NCBI RefSeq assembly: GCF_900069005.2
Contig: NZ_LN831279.1
Span: 548,870-612,869, forward strand
Direction: 5' to 3'
Source of the DNA: Paenibacillus sp. GM2
GTDB taxonomy: Bacteria > Bacillota > Bacilli > Paenibacillales > Paenibacillaceae
Length of the DNA: 64,000 bases
Part shown: piece after piece, positions 25,492-33,864 of the stretch
Position numbering within the stretch: position 1 is the stretch's first letter
Layout of the letters: the number at the start of each line of letters is the position of its first letter
The notes under the pieces: model-generated
What the model was told of the DNA's origin: nothing
What the model saw: the letters and a program-made list of their open reading frames with translations, nothing else
Database searches by the model: none
Made by a program: the position numbers and the translations under genes

Positions 25492-26453
25492 CAGACTACT
25501 ATGAACCGATTACTTATCAAGTAACAGAGCTGGAAGAAGGTTGGCTGGTGAAGACGGTATTGCAGCGGCGCTTAGGCGTATCGCGGAAGCTGCTGTCACG
25601 GATCAAGTTGACGGAACGCGGTGTAATGCTGAACGGGGAACGAATATATATCAGCATGCCGGTAAGAGCGGGGGATATCGTATCCATCTCCTTGGAGCAG
25701 GAGATGTCGGAGGATATTTTGCCCCAGCCGATTTCATTCGATATTGTGTATGAGGATAAAGCACTGCTGATCGTCAACAAGGAACCGGGGATTATTGTTC
25801 ATCCAACACATGGTCATTATGTGAACACGCTAGCCAACGGAGTTGTGCACTACTGGGAAGCCAAAGGCGAGAAGTATCGGTTTCGTCCGATCCATCGTCT
25901 GGATCAGGAGACGAGCGGGATTATTGCAATCGCCAAAAACGCCTATATCCACCAGCATATTTCCGAGCAGCTTATAGCGGGACAAGTTTCCAAGAAGTAC
26001 ATCGCTCTCGTTCACGGTTGTCCGCAGCCTGCGAGCGCCTCGATTGACGGTCCGATCGATCGTGATCCTCAGGAGCCGCATCGCCGCATCGTAACCGCGG
26101 ATGGATACCCTGCATTAACTCATTATGAGGTAAAGGCTTGCTATGGACAAGGAGCTCTGGTAGAGCTTGGGCTGGAGACGGGGAGAACACATCAAATCCG
26201 CGTTCATATGACCTCAATCGGTCACCCGCTGATTGGCGACAAAATGTACCGCCATTTGGGTTACGACCAGCTGGATGAGCAGGAGCGGACAAGCATGCAG
26301 GCGCTGGATGCTCTGATTGACCGGCAGGCGCTCCATGCTGCTGAACTGGGGTTGATCCATCCGTTAACAGGTGAGCAAATGATGTTCACTGCACCGCTGC
26401 CCGCAGATATGGCTTATTTGCAGAACAGGCTGACATCGCAAGCGTTTGCTTAA
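25488..26453 (+). CDS. RluA-family pseudouridine synthase
   Basis: The 321-residue protein has an S4-like N-terminal domain and a pseudouridine synthase domain. The catalytic motif is HRLDQETSG (Asp near residue 140), with ALVHG and the later GRTHQIRVHM block. It converts uridine to pseudouridine in rRNA or tRNA; the target cannot be read from sequence. It overlaps the preceding gene by four bases. Confidence 0.9.
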   Translation: MTDYYEPITYQVTELEEGWLVKTVLQRRLGVSRKLLSRIKLTERGVMLNGERIYISMPVRAGDIVSISLEQEMSEDILPQPISFDIVYEDKALLIVNKEPGIIVHPTHGHYVNTLANGVVHYWEAKGEKYRFRPIHRLDQETSGIIAIAKNAYIHQHISEQLIAGQVSKKYIALVHGCPQPASASIDGPIDRDPQEPHRRIVTADGYPALTHYEVKACYGQGALVELGLETGRTHQIRVHMTSIGHPLIGDKMYRHLGYDQLDEQERTSMQALDALIDRQALHAAELGLIHPLTGEQMMFTAPLPADMAYLQNRLTSQAFA

Positions 26454-26454
26454 G

Positions 26455-26488
26455 ATCGGCCGGCTGAATTCATTTCGATGTCGAATAT
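26455..26488 (+). repeat. Fragment of the dispersed repeat family
   Basis: GGCCGGCTGAATTCATTTCG with following ATGTCGAAT resembles the right-central part of copies A1/A2 (CCGGCTGAATTCAAGATTCG then ATGTCGA). No ends remain. Confidence 0.5.
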
Positions 26489-26510
26489 GTTTTAGAGAGG
26501 AACTATATTT

Positions 26511-26876
26511 ATGAGTACACTTACAGTTTATCATTACCCTAAATGCGGTACATGCCGCAAAGCGGTTAAATGGTTGGAGGAGCGGGGTCATCATTTGGAA
26601 CTGCACAATTTGAAGGAGACAACTCCATCAAGTGAACAATTGTCAGAGATGATCGACCGCAGCGGGCTTGAGCTTAAGAAGTTCTTTAATACGAGCGGTG
26701 AGGTATATAAAGAACTGGGACTTAAGGACAAGCTGCCGGGTTTGTCGCGCGAAGAGGCGATCCAGTTGCTTGTCTCTAATGGGATGCTGATTAAGCGGCC
26801 GCTTGTGACGGACGGACATAAGGTTACCGTAGGCTTTAAAGAGGATAGCTATGAGCAGTCATGGGGAGACAAGTAG
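26511..26876 (+). CDS. ArsC/Spx-family reductase-like protein (YusI type)
   Basis: The 121-residue thioredoxin-fold protein has CGTC (Cys 12 and Cys 15) at the N-terminus and an ArsC-like IKRPLVTDG loop near the C-terminus. It is closer in length and sequence to the arsenate-reductase-like YusI group than to the regulator Spx. No ars genes are nearby, so a role in arsenate reduction is unproven. Confidence 0.85.
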   Translation: MSTLTVYHYPKCGTCRKAVKWLEERGHHLELHNLKETTPSSEQLSEMIDRSGLELKKFFNTSGEVYKELGLKDKLPGLSREEAIQLLVSNGMLIKRPLVTDGHKVTVGFKEDSYEQSWGDK

Positions 26877-26904
26877 ATTTTAATAGGGGAGCTTATTTAC
26901 GATT

Positions 26905-27792
26905 ATGGAACAAACAAAACAACGTTTATTATTGGTTGATGGGATGGCATTGATGTTCAGGGCTTTTTATGCTTCAGCGGCAACCGGATATATCCGGCGC
27001 ACCAAGGAAGGTCTGCCTACCAATGCTGTCTATGGATTTATGCGTTATTTCTGGGATGCTGTGCAGAAGTTTGGGCCAACCCACATTGCCTGCTGCTGGG
27101 ACCTAGGCAGTAAGACTTTTCGCACCGAGCAATTCTCGGCCTACAAAGGCAATCGCTCGGACGCCCCTGATGACCTGATTCCACAGTTCAGTGTGATTCG
27201 TGAAGTAATGGATAGCTTGGGGATTCCTAATGTCAGTTCGCCTGGGTTTGAGGCGGATGATTGCATCGGATCGCTGTCCGTCAAATTCAGCGAGGATATG
27301 GATGTGTTCGTCCTGACCGGTGATCATGACATGCTTCAGTTGGTGACTGACCGAATCAGCGTAATCATTATGAAAAAAGGTCATGGCAATTATATGGTAT
27401 ATACGCCGGAAAGTCTGATGGAGGAGAAGCAGCTAAGACCGGCGCAGATTATCGATGTAAAAGGTTTAATGGGCGACCCAAGCGACAATTATCCGGGGGT
27501 TCGCGGGATCGGCGAAAAGACTGCGATGAAGCTGGTCCAGGAATATGGCTCTGTGGACGGTATTTTGGCCAATCTGGAGGGGTTGTCCACGTCGGTTCGT
27601 ACGAAAATCGAGAATGATCTGGAGATGCTTCATCTCTCCAGGCAGCTTGCCGAGATCCGTTGTGACATAGAATTGGAGTGTACGCTGGAGGGGTGCTGCT
27701 TCGAGTTGAACCCGGCGCTGGTTGTATCCAAATTTGAAGAGCTCGAAATGGCGAGCGTCTCTTCATGGATGGGATTGGCGGTAGCCAGATAG
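26905..27792 (+). CDS. 5'-3' exonuclease (FEN-like, YpcP type)
   Basis: The 295-residue protein has the size of stand-alone 5' nucleases. Acidic metal-binding motifs are LLLVDG, FEADDCIGSL and LTGDHDMLQL, followed by the helix-hairpin-helix GLMGDPSDNYPGVRGIGEKTA. These enzymes remove RNA primers and flaps alongside DNA polymerase I. The last residues (VSSWMGLAVAR) look non-native: a molybdate permease relic follows in the same frame after the TAG at 27790. Confidence 0.9.
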   Translation: MEQTKQRLLLVDGMALMFRAFYASAATGYIRRTKEGLPTNAVYGFMRYFWDAVQKFGPTHIACCWDLGSKTFRTEQFSAYKGNRSDAPDDLIPQFSVIREVMDSLGIPNVSSPGFEADDCIGSLSVKFSEDMDVFVLTGDHDMLQLVTDRISVIIMKKGHGNYMVYTPESLMEEKQLRPAQIIDVKGLMGDPSDNYPGVRGIGEKTAMKLVQEYGSVDGILANLEGLSTSVRTKIENDLEMLHLSRQLAEIRCDIELECTLEGCCFELNPALVVSKFEELEMASVSSWMGLAVAR

Positions 27793-28008
27793 ACAAACAG
27801 CTGTTATGGCTTGTGGAAATTTCCGCTGGCTTGTCGTTCACTCATGACAGCATGCGTAATTGGATTTGCCAGGGCACTAGGAGAATTCGAGCCACACTTG
27901 ATGACCGCCAGCCATATACCCGGCAGAACGAAGATGCTGCTGGCGGTGATTTATATGGCGGTCGAATCCGGGGATACGAAACTCGGCTTGGCTATGGGCA
28001 GGCCTTAA
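27793..28008 (+). pseudogene. modB: C-terminal relic of molybdate ABC permease ModB
   Basis: In the same frame as the exonuclease, directly after its TAG stop, 71 codons encode a segment with RSLMTACVIGFARALGEF, then IPGRTKMLLAVIYMAVESGD. This is the conserved permease loop (ARALGEFGATL) and the end of ModB, partly decayed (GEFEPHL for GEFGATL). No start, N-terminal helices or modA/modC are present. It looks like the remainder of a deletion that fused its flank to the exonuclease. Confidence 0.7.
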
Positions 28009-28041
28009 GATATTAATCTCTTTCGCATTGCTAACAGTCAC

Positions 28042-28070
28042 CAGCCCCCGTTCACAGTGAATGGGGGCCT
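28042..28070. terminator. Bidirectional terminator
   Basis: Stem AGCCCCCGTTCAC / GTGAATGGGGGCT in the convergent gap. T-tracts are short on both sides. Confidence 0.7.
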
Positions 28071-28100
28071 CTATTATTTATTGTGACGTTGGTTGGCTGT

Positions 28101-28400
28101 TTAATCCGTAAAGTAAGGGTCTCCTACGACTTGATATAGGAAGCTGCGCATTTCCTCGCCTTCTTGTTCTTCCAGTGAGAAGATATGCTCAAGGTAGCCT
28201 TCCTCTTCGAGGTCGTCGGTACCCAGGATGGCTGTACGCCCATTTTGCAAATCGGTGACAAGCTTCTTGCCGTAGAAGCGGTTTGTCGTCGTTACAGCAA
28301 GATCAAAGCGCTTCAATGAATGCCCGATGAAGGTTACAAATCTTGTTGAAGTGCTCTCTGTACTGTCGGATAAGAAATCAAGATCATTTGAGCCAGTCAT
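28101..28400 (-). CDS. DUF3055-type protein of unknown function
   Basis: The 99-residue acidic protein has TRFVTFIGHSLKRFDLAVTTT and GKKLVTDLQNGRTAILGTDD, then LEEEGYLEHIF. This matches my memory of the DUF3055 family, small Bacillales proteins without known role. ATG 28400 follows AAGGAGGGC by seven bases and is preferred over the longer frame. It is single, divergent from the HRDC gene promoter region. Confidence 0.65.
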   Translation of the reverse strand: MTGSNDLDFLSDSTESTSTRFVTFIGHSLKRFDLAVTTTNRFYGKKLVTDLQNGRTAILGTDDLEEEGYLEHIFSLEEQEGEEMRSFLYQVVGDPYFTD

Positions 28401-28480
28401 AGTATAGCCCTCCTTAAAATGCAATGTCTTTTGTCATTATATCTGAAAAAACGGCATTTGTGGGAAAACAGCATTCCTCG

Positions 28481-28508
28481 TTGACAGCGCTTTGAAAAAT
28501 GGTACAAT
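28481..28508 (+). promoter_or_regulatory. Sigma-A promoter upstream of the HRDC gene
   Basis: TTGACA (28481-28486), a 16-bp spacer and TACAAT (28503-28508). Transcription would start near 28515. Confidence 0.75.
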
Positions 28509-28537
28509 TAGGAATAACAGTATACGTCTAGGGGAAG

Positions 28538-28572
28538 CACCTCTCTTGCTATTAGCAGGGGAGGTGTTTTTT
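28538..28572 (+). terminator. Intrinsic terminator in the HRDC leader (attenuator or sRNA end)
   Basis: A 13-bp stem starting CACCTC, loop ATT, with two G-U pairs, followed by six T. It lies about 25 nt after the expected transcription start and 57 bp before the gene, so most transcripts may stop after about 58 nt. Confidence 0.8.
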
Positions 28573-28628
28573 GTCGTTGTAAGCACCCTGCCGTGTTGCT
28601 GAAAACATTGAGGAGGCGAAATTGAAGG

Positions 28629-29633
28629 ATGCGGATCGTATTTTTGAACAGCTTGGAGAGAAAAAACCAGGAGGACAGGACGGTTGAGGCGCAGATTTGG
28701 ATTGGTGAAAATGAGGGTGTATGGCATATGGGCTGGAATGAGCTGGAGCAGGAGGGGCAGAAGGAGACGATCTGGTTCGAAGGGGCATCGTGGTCGGAAA
28801 TGCTGCTCGTGTATCGTCATCGTCTGGCAGCCAAGCTGAGTGAAGGCTTCAGGCCGATAATCGATGGCATATGGGATGAGCAGGATCTTGCGCACGGTCG
28901 GGGAATGGCCGCACAGAGGCTGATCTGTTATAGTGAGCTGCACCCCAACGAGGAATTTTATACTGAACTGGCCTCTTGGCGTAGAAGGAAGGCGTCCATG
29001 GAACGCAAAGCCCCTTATTTGATCGCCAGCAATCGTCTGCTTAAGCTGATTAGTGTATTTTGTCCGCATAGCAAGGAGGAATTGCTGCAGCTTCCTGGTG
29101 TTGGCGAGAATAAGGCGAATGAGTATGGGGCCGAACTACTAGAGCTGTCGAACGTTCGTGAACAACCTAGAGCCTTTCCGCTTGATTGGGTGGAGGAGAG
29201 GATCGACGACGAAATATTCCGGTCCTGGGTGTACAAGCAGAAGGAGGCTAAATACCGCGCTGAAATGGAGAAGTTCAGTCTGCGTCGCAAAGTGCTGGAA
29301 TGTTTGGCAGATGGACAGGATCTCAACGATATCTGTATTCATAGCGGACTCGAACGCAGGGAGGCGTTAGAGCTGCTGGAGAATTTGGAGAAGGACGGTT
29401 ATCAGATGGATGAGCTGATTAAGCTGGAGCTTCAGAATATGCCCGAGCAAGAGCAATCGGCAGCATGGCAAGCGTTCGAAGAGCTGGGGGATCATCTCCT
29501 TAAGCCGGTGTTATTGCGTGTATTTGGAGCAGAGGCGGCAGAGGATGAACAAGTGGACCAACTGTATGAGCGTCTGAGACTGATTCGTCTCTCTTTCAGA
29601 CGCAATGCGGGTTCGGTTCAAAGAGCGGTGTGA
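28629..29633 (+). CDS. HRDC-domain protein of unknown function
   Basis: The 334-residue protein has a unique N-terminal half and an HRDC domain in the middle (about 120-175: SWRRRKASMERKAPYLIASNRLL, then LLQLPGVGENKANEYG). The C-terminal part has helices and a possible HTH-like segment (DLNDICIHSGLERREALELL). HRDC domains bind nucleic acid in RecQ and RNase D; no helicase or nuclease motif is seen here. GGAGG lies 12 bases before ATG 28629. Confidence 0.8.
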   Translation: MRIVFLNSLERKNQEDRTVEAQIWIGENEGVWHMGWNELEQEGQKETIWFEGASWSEMLLVYRHRLAAKLSEGFRPIIDGIWDEQDLAHGRGMAAQRLICYSELHPNEEFYTELASWRRRKASMERKAPYLIASNRLLKLISVFCPHSKEELLQLPGVGENKANEYGAELLELSNVREQPRAFPLDWVEERIDDEIFRSWVYKQKEAKYRAEMEKFSLRRKVLECLADGQDLNDICIHSGLERREALELLENLEKDGYQMDELIKLELQNMPEQEQSAAWQAFEELGDHLLKPVLLRVFGAEAAEDEQVDQLYERLRLIRLSFRRNAGSVQRAV

Positions 29634-29649
29634 TTTGACCTATAGTCGA

Positions 29650-29829
29650 GTGCAAAAAGTCAGACTTTCAGCAGCGAGAAGGTGGATGAGCGCTATAGAA
29701 TCTGCACGTTATCAGCGGAAGCTGATATAATTCCAGATCACAAGAAATCTATCTTTTAATCGCGGCCGCTCATCTTCGAAGGGCTTCGATCAGGCTTGCT
29801 TATTTAAGGGTGCTTTTTGGACTACCTCT
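29650..29829 (+). repeat. Dispersed intergenic repeat, copy B
   Basis: Left end GTGCAAAAAGTCAG, right end CTTTTTGGACTACCTCT. It keeps TTCAGCAGCGAGAAGGTGGA but lacks the CGTAC hairpin. It carries the AATCGCGGCCGCT module shared only with copy J, and fills the convergent gap between the HRDC gene and corA. Confidence 0.8.
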
Positions 29830-29882
29830 CAAAAAAACGAGGAATATTCATCAAGGGAAAACCCGTTGGTGAATATTCCTCG
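29830..29882 (-). terminator. Terminator of corA
   Basis: Stem CGAGGAATATTCACCAACGGG pairs across a short loop with its complement. On the minus strand it is followed by seven T. It abuts copy B. Confidence 0.88.
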
Positions 29883-29890
29883 CTATCTGT

Positions 29891-30826
29891 TCAAATCCAG
29901 TCCCGCTTGCGGAAGAGATAGAACATCCCGGCCCCAAGCACGGCCATGATGCCAAGTACAACATAGTAGCTGTATTTCCAATGCAGCTCAGGCATATTGT
30001 CAAAGTTCATTCCGTAAATCCCCGTTATCAGGGTTAAGGGAATAAAGATCGTCGTAATTGCCGTAAACACGCGCATGATTTCGTTCGCCCGATTGGCGAT
30101 TGAAGCCTGGTAGGCTTCTCTTAAGTTTCCGACCAGTTCGCGGAACGTATCGAAGTTTTCAGCGATTTTTACCGCGTTCTCATAGATGTCGCTAAAGTAT
30201 TTTTGCAATTGATCATCGATCAGCCGCAAATCTTTTTTATTTAAAATGTTGATAACTTCTTTTTGCGGGCCAAGCACTTTCTTCAGCCATAGTATTTCGC
30301 TTCGCAGACCGATAATTTCATTCAGGTGCGAACGTTTTGTATGCATCAGTATATCTTCTTCCAAATTTTCAATCTTCACTTCGATCCGGTCGCCAACGGT
30401 AAAGTAGTTATCAACGACAAGGTCGATCAGCAGATAGAGGAACCAGTCTGGCGAACTGACCTCCTGCTCCCATAGAAGCGGCTTGACCGCGCGAAGTTCA
30501 TTGATTTTCTGCTTGGTAACTGTAATGATATAATGCCGTCCAAGAAACACGTTCAGTGCACGCAGGAAAATTTCCTCATCATCGTAACGGATGCTGTTCA
30601 CAACGATGAAATAGTGATTCTCATAGGTTTCAATCTTTGGCCGCTGTTCTTCTTCAGACAGGCAGTCTTCCACTGCCAGATCATGCAAAGAGAACAGGGG
30701 CTGAAGCAGAGCGAGATCCTCGGCATCTGCATCAATCCAATAGAACCCTTCCTCCGGAGGGGTTGTCGTAATTTCCACGTCTTCTATAGGTGTGAATACA
30801 CCTTCCTTGACATGACGAATTTTCAT
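29891..30826 (-). CDS. corA: CorA-type divalent cation (Mg2+) transporter
   Basis: The 311-residue protein has a large cytosolic domain, a long stalk helix, two C-terminal membrane helices and the selectivity signature YGMNFDNMPEL between them. It ends in a basic tail (FRKRDWI). It forms a pentameric Mg2+/Co2+ channel in the plasma membrane. Transcription appears to start about 180 nt upstream, leaving a structured leader. Confidence 0.93.
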   Translation of the reverse strand: MKIRHVKEGVFTPIEDVEITTTPPEEGFYWIDADAEDLALLQPLFSLHDLAVEDCLSEEEQRPKIETYENHYFIVVNSIRYDDEEIFLRALNVFLGRHYIITVTKQKINELRAVKPLLWEQEVSSPDWFLYLLIDLVVDNYFTVGDRIEVKIENLEEDILMHTKRSHLNEIIGLRSEILWLKKVLGPQKEVINILNKKDLRLIDDQLQKYFSDIYENAVKIAENFDTFRELVGNLREAYQASIANRANEIMRVFTAITTIFIPLTLITGIYGMNFDNMPELHWKYSYYVVLGIMAVLGAGMFYLFRKRDWI

Positions 30827-30869
30827 ATTAAGTTCACTCCCTTTTCCTGGCTGTTGCGTCAGGTAAGCT

Positions 30870-31012
30870 CTCTTTTAGGTCGAGCACAGGAAAAGACAGC
30901 GTCAGTTGAGCAGACATGCGAAAGAGGCGCCACTACATAAAGCTCCGTGACAAGAAAGTGCCCGCGCTAATTCCACAGGTCGCCTGCTGACCGTTTTTCC
31001 TATGCGATTGTA
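30870..31012 (-). promoter_or_regulatory. Structured leader of corA, class not recognised
   Basis: On the minus strand a -10-like GATACAAT (31014-31007) precedes an RNA whose start (GCATAGGAAAA) pairs with TTTTCCTGTGC about 115 nt later. Nested helices lie inside (GTCAG / CTGAC, CAGG / CCTG, GGCAC / GTGGC). I could not match it to the M-box or other known Mg2+ riboswitch consensus. The leader could sense Mg2+ or simply be structured. Confidence 0.35.
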
Positions 31013-31181
31013 TCCTATAACTCTGCGGACTCGGGTCGCCTTCCATCTCGGATTTTTCACCTCTTTGTTCCTGATTTTAAAACACTTGTCTAGTATAACG
31101 CTGTGCCATCAAATGTTTCAAGACAAAGTTCATTCCGAGGGCGGGGGTTCGTGATTTAATCAACTGAAAGAAATGAAAGTC

Positions 31182-31209
31182 TTGTGAAAATGCAGAAATG
31201 ATGTATAAT
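31182..31209 (+). promoter_or_regulatory. Sigma-A promoter of metA operon
   Basis: TTGTGA (31182-31187), 16 bp, TATAAT (31204-31209), about 47 bp before the SAM-I aptamer. Confidence 0.7.
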
Positions 31210-31255
31210 AAGATCAGTAAATTCAAATTTAAAACAACAGAATACAAAATACATT

Positions 31256-31437
31256 TTTTCTTATCAAGAGTAGGTGGAGGGACTAGCCCGATGATACCCG
31301 GCAACCGGCGAATTTTGCACGGTGCTAATTCTTGCAGGATCAAATGCCCTGTCGGCGGATGATCTCTGAGAGATGAGAGAGGTATATTCAGTCAGATATC
31401 AATGGCCTTTCTCGATTTATACGAGTGAGGCCATTTG
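31256..31437 (+). promoter_or_regulatory. SAM-I riboswitch (S-box) upstream of metA
   Basis: S-box landmarks are CTTATCAAGAG, GGTGGAGGGACTAGCCC, GATGATACCCGGCAACC, GGTGCTAATTCTTGC and GAGATGAGAG (31256-31382). The terminator stem AATGGCCT-CTCG / CGAG-AGGCCATT (31401-31435) has a weak TTTGTT tail. High SAM should close the terminator and lower metA-metI-metC expression. Confidence 0.93.
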
Positions 31438-31460
31438 TTGTATCTCCGGCTATTAAATGA

Positions 31461-31655
31461 GTGTTCAAAAAATCCGGTGTTCAGCATGGAGTAGTTGATA
31501 AAGCCAGGGTCTGAGGAGCGGAATGTACGTATTTCGTACGCGAGCACCTGAGATGTTTCCGGAGGAAACATGAATTCATAAGCCTGCGCTTAGATTCGGC
31601 TGAATTCAAGATTCGATGCAGACATGATCAAAAGCGGATTTTTGAAGTTCTCTTT
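31461..31655 (+). repeat. Dispersed intergenic repeat, copy C, within the metA leader
   Basis: Left end GTTCAAAAAATCCG and right end CGGATTTTTGAAGTTCTCT stay complementary despite differing from the consensus. Hairpin GTAC-7 nt-GTAC and GCTGAATTCAAGATTCGATG are present. A central insert of about 45 bp is shared with copy I. It lies between the SAM-I terminator and metA, so it is in the mRNA. Confidence 0.88.
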
Positions 31656-31708
31656 GAGATGACAAATGATTTGTATTCAAATCCAATGAAATGAGGAGTG
31701 GGGAAATT

Positions 31709-32644
31709 ATGCCAATCAAGATCCCGGATTATTTGCCGGCCAAGGAAGTATTGAATCAAGAGAACATTTTTGTGATGGATGAAAGTCGGGCATATCGTCA
31801 GGATATTCGGCCACTCCGCATTGCGATACTAAATCTTATGCCCACAAAAGAAACAACGGAGACACAAATCCTCCGCTTGCTCGGAAATACACCGCTGCAG
31901 GTCGATATCGTGCTCTTGCATCCAAGCTCCCATACGTCGAAGAATACATCGGCGGAGCATTTGGAAATGTTCTATAAAACTTTTGATGAAATCAGGCATC
32001 GCCGCTTTGACGGTTTGATTATTACAGGGGCTCCGGTCGAACAGCTCGAATTCGAAGAAGTGAACTACTGGAAGGAATTGCAGGAGATATTCGATTGGAG
32101 CAAAACACATGTTACTTCGACACTGCATATATGTTGGGCTTCACAAGCCGGTTTATATCATCATTATGGCGTGCGCAAAATACCTCTGGGCCAGAAATGC
32201 TTTGGCGTGTTCCCTCATACGGTGAATAAACCTCATGTGAAGCTGCTGCGCGGCTTCGATGAAGTGTTCCAGGTGCCACATTCCCGTCATACCGACGTAT
32301 TGCGAGCTGATATTGAAGTTAGAGAGGAATTGGAAGTGCTTGCGGAATCCGAGGAGGCTGGTATTTATCTTGTAGCTACCAAGGATGGCAAGCAGATTTT
32401 CGTAACCGGTCACTCCGAATATGACCCGGACTCTTTGAAGTGGGAATATGACCGCGATGTTGCCAAAGGGCTGGAAATCGATCTTCCGCTTCATTACTAT
32501 CCAAATGATGATCCATCCAAGACGCCGGTGTCTACCTGGAGATCTCATGCAAACTTATTATTCTCCAATTGGCTCAATTACTATGTGTATCAAGAGACAC
32601 CTTATGACATTGATGAGGCGAAAGATTTCGTATATGAGATTTAA
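31709..32644 (+). CDS. metA: Homoserine O-acetyltransferase (MetA/HTA)
   Basis: The 311-residue protein belongs to the MetA family (glutamine-amidotransferase-like fold). The nucleophile Cys is in HICWASQAG and the His in VTGHSEYD. Residue 111 is Glu (GAPVE), the determinant reported for acetyl-CoA rather than succinyl-CoA use in Bacillus MetA. ATG 31709 follows GAGGAGTGGGG. It is the first gene of metA-metI-metC under SAM control and makes O-acetylhomoserine for the next enzyme. Confidence 0.94.
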   Translation: MPIKIPDYLPAKEVLNQENIFVMDESRAYRQDIRPLRIAILNLMPTKETTETQILRLLGNTPLQVDIVLLHPSSHTSKNTSAEHLEMFYKTFDEIRHRRFDGLIITGAPVEQLEFEEVNYWKELQEIFDWSKTHVTSTLHICWASQAGLYHHYGVRKIPLGQKCFGVFPHTVNKPHVKLLRGFDEVFQVPHSRHTDVLRADIEVREELEVLAESEEAGIYLVATKDGKQIFVTGHSEYDPDSLKWEYDRDVAKGLEIDLPLHYYPNDDPSKTPVSTWRSHANLLFSNWLNYYVYQETPYDIDEAKDFVYEI

Positions 32645-32679
32645 TTTGCGATAAATAAATAATGAGGGGAAAGATCGGC

Positions 32680-33864
32680 ATGGATAAGAAGTGGCATATT
32701 GAGAGTAAGCTGGCACAAATCGGCTCGGTGGAGGAACCGGTGACGGGAGCGGTGAATTATCCGATTTACCAAGCAACGGCGTTTCGTCATCCGCGACTTG
32801 GCCAGAGCACGGGATTCGATTATGCGCGGACAAAGAGCCCGACCCGGGCGGTGCTTGAGCAAGCGGCGGCTGAATTGGAATGCGGAGATGCCGGGTTTGC
32901 CTGTAGCTCCGGTATGGCGGCACTGCAGACGGTATTTATGATGTTCGCCCAAGGCGATCACTTGATCGTATCGCTTGATTTGTACGGGGGTACATATCGG
33001 CTGCTTGAACGGATATTGACGAAATTTGGAGTCACGGCCTCCTATGTGGACACGAATGATCTGGATGAGCTGGAGAGCGTACGTCAGCCGAATACAAAGG
33101 CTGTGTTCATCGAGACGCCGACGAATCCATTGATGATGGTGACCGATATCGGTAAGGTAGGCAGCTGGGCAAAGCAGCATCAATTGCTGACCATCGTCGA
33201 TAATACGCTGCTAACGCCGTATTTCCAGCGGCCGCTTGAGCTTGGCGCAGACATTGTAGTTCATAGCGCGACAAAATATTTGGGCGGGCACAATGATGTA
33301 TTGGCCGGAATTATTGTGACCAAAGGGGAGGTATTGTCTGCCGAGATGTTCTTCCTGCACAATTCTCTGGGCGCTGTGCTGAGCCCTTCTGATAGCTATC
33401 AGCTGATGAGAGGAATGAAGACGCTGGCGCTGCGGATGGATCGTCATCAGAGCAATGCGCTGGCGATCGCAAAATATTTGCAGAAGCATCCGCAGGTGGC
33501 TGAGGTATTCTATCCCGCTCTACCAGACCACCCGGGCTATGAAATTCAAAATCAGCAAAGCAGCGGAAACACGGGAATCTTTTCTTTCAAAGTGACGGAT
33601 GCCCGTTATGTTGAGCCCGTGCTGCGACATCTTAAATTGATTGCCTTCGCAGAGAGCCTCGGCGGTGTTGAATCGCTGATGACCTATCCGGCGGTACAGA
33701 CCCATGCTGATATTCCGGTTGAGATTCGCGAAGCGGTTGGCGTTGATGATCGACTGCTAAGATTCTCGGTAGGGATTGAGCATGTGAACGATCTGATCGA
33801 GGATTTGGACCAGGCTTTGGAGGCAGCTAGAACCGAGGTTGAGGGAGGAGAGACTCATGAGTAA
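32680..33864 (+). CDS. metI: Cystathionine gamma-synthase / O-acetylhomoserine lyase
   Basis: The 394-residue Cys/Met-metabolism PLP enzyme has YGGTYRLLERI, ETPTNPLMMV, VDNTLLTPYFQRPLELGADIVVHSATKYLGGH with the Schiff-base lysine, and a C-terminal LRFSVGIEH. It condenses O-acetylhomoserine with cysteine. It starts 35 bp after metA and overlaps metC by eight bases. The metI label follows gene order in B. subtilis, where metI-metC are also adjacent. Confidence 0.9.
   Translation: MDKKWHIESKLAQIGSVEEPVTGAVNYPIYQATAFRHPRLGQSTGFDYARTKSPTRAVLEQAAAELECGDAGFACSSGMAALQTVFMMFAQGDHLIVSLDLYGGTYRLLERILTKFGVTASYVDTNDLDELESVRQPNTKAVFIETPTNPLMMVTDIGKVGSWAKQHQLLTIVDNTLLTPYFQRPLELGADIVVHSATKYLGGHNDVLAGIIVTKGEVLSAEMFFLHNSLGAVLSPSDSYQLMRGMKTLALRMDRHQSNALAIAKYLQKHPQVAEVFYPALPDHPGYEIQNQQSSGNTGIFSFKVTDARYVEPVLRHLKLIAFAESLGGVESLMTYPAVQTHADIPVEIREAVGVDDRLLRFSVGIEHVNDLIEDLDQALEAARTEVEGGETHE

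Noticed and set aside
27765..28016. 83-codon frame overlapping the modB relic
   Set aside because: A different reading frame of the same DNA. The permease similarity is only in the frame that follows the exonuclease stop.
30841..31020. M-box or cobalamin riboswitch upstream of corA
   Set aside because: Short resemblances (GTCAG-GG-GACCTG, and a TAAAGCTC-like stretch on the wrong strand) do not assemble into the known consensus order, so only an unclassified structured leader is reported.
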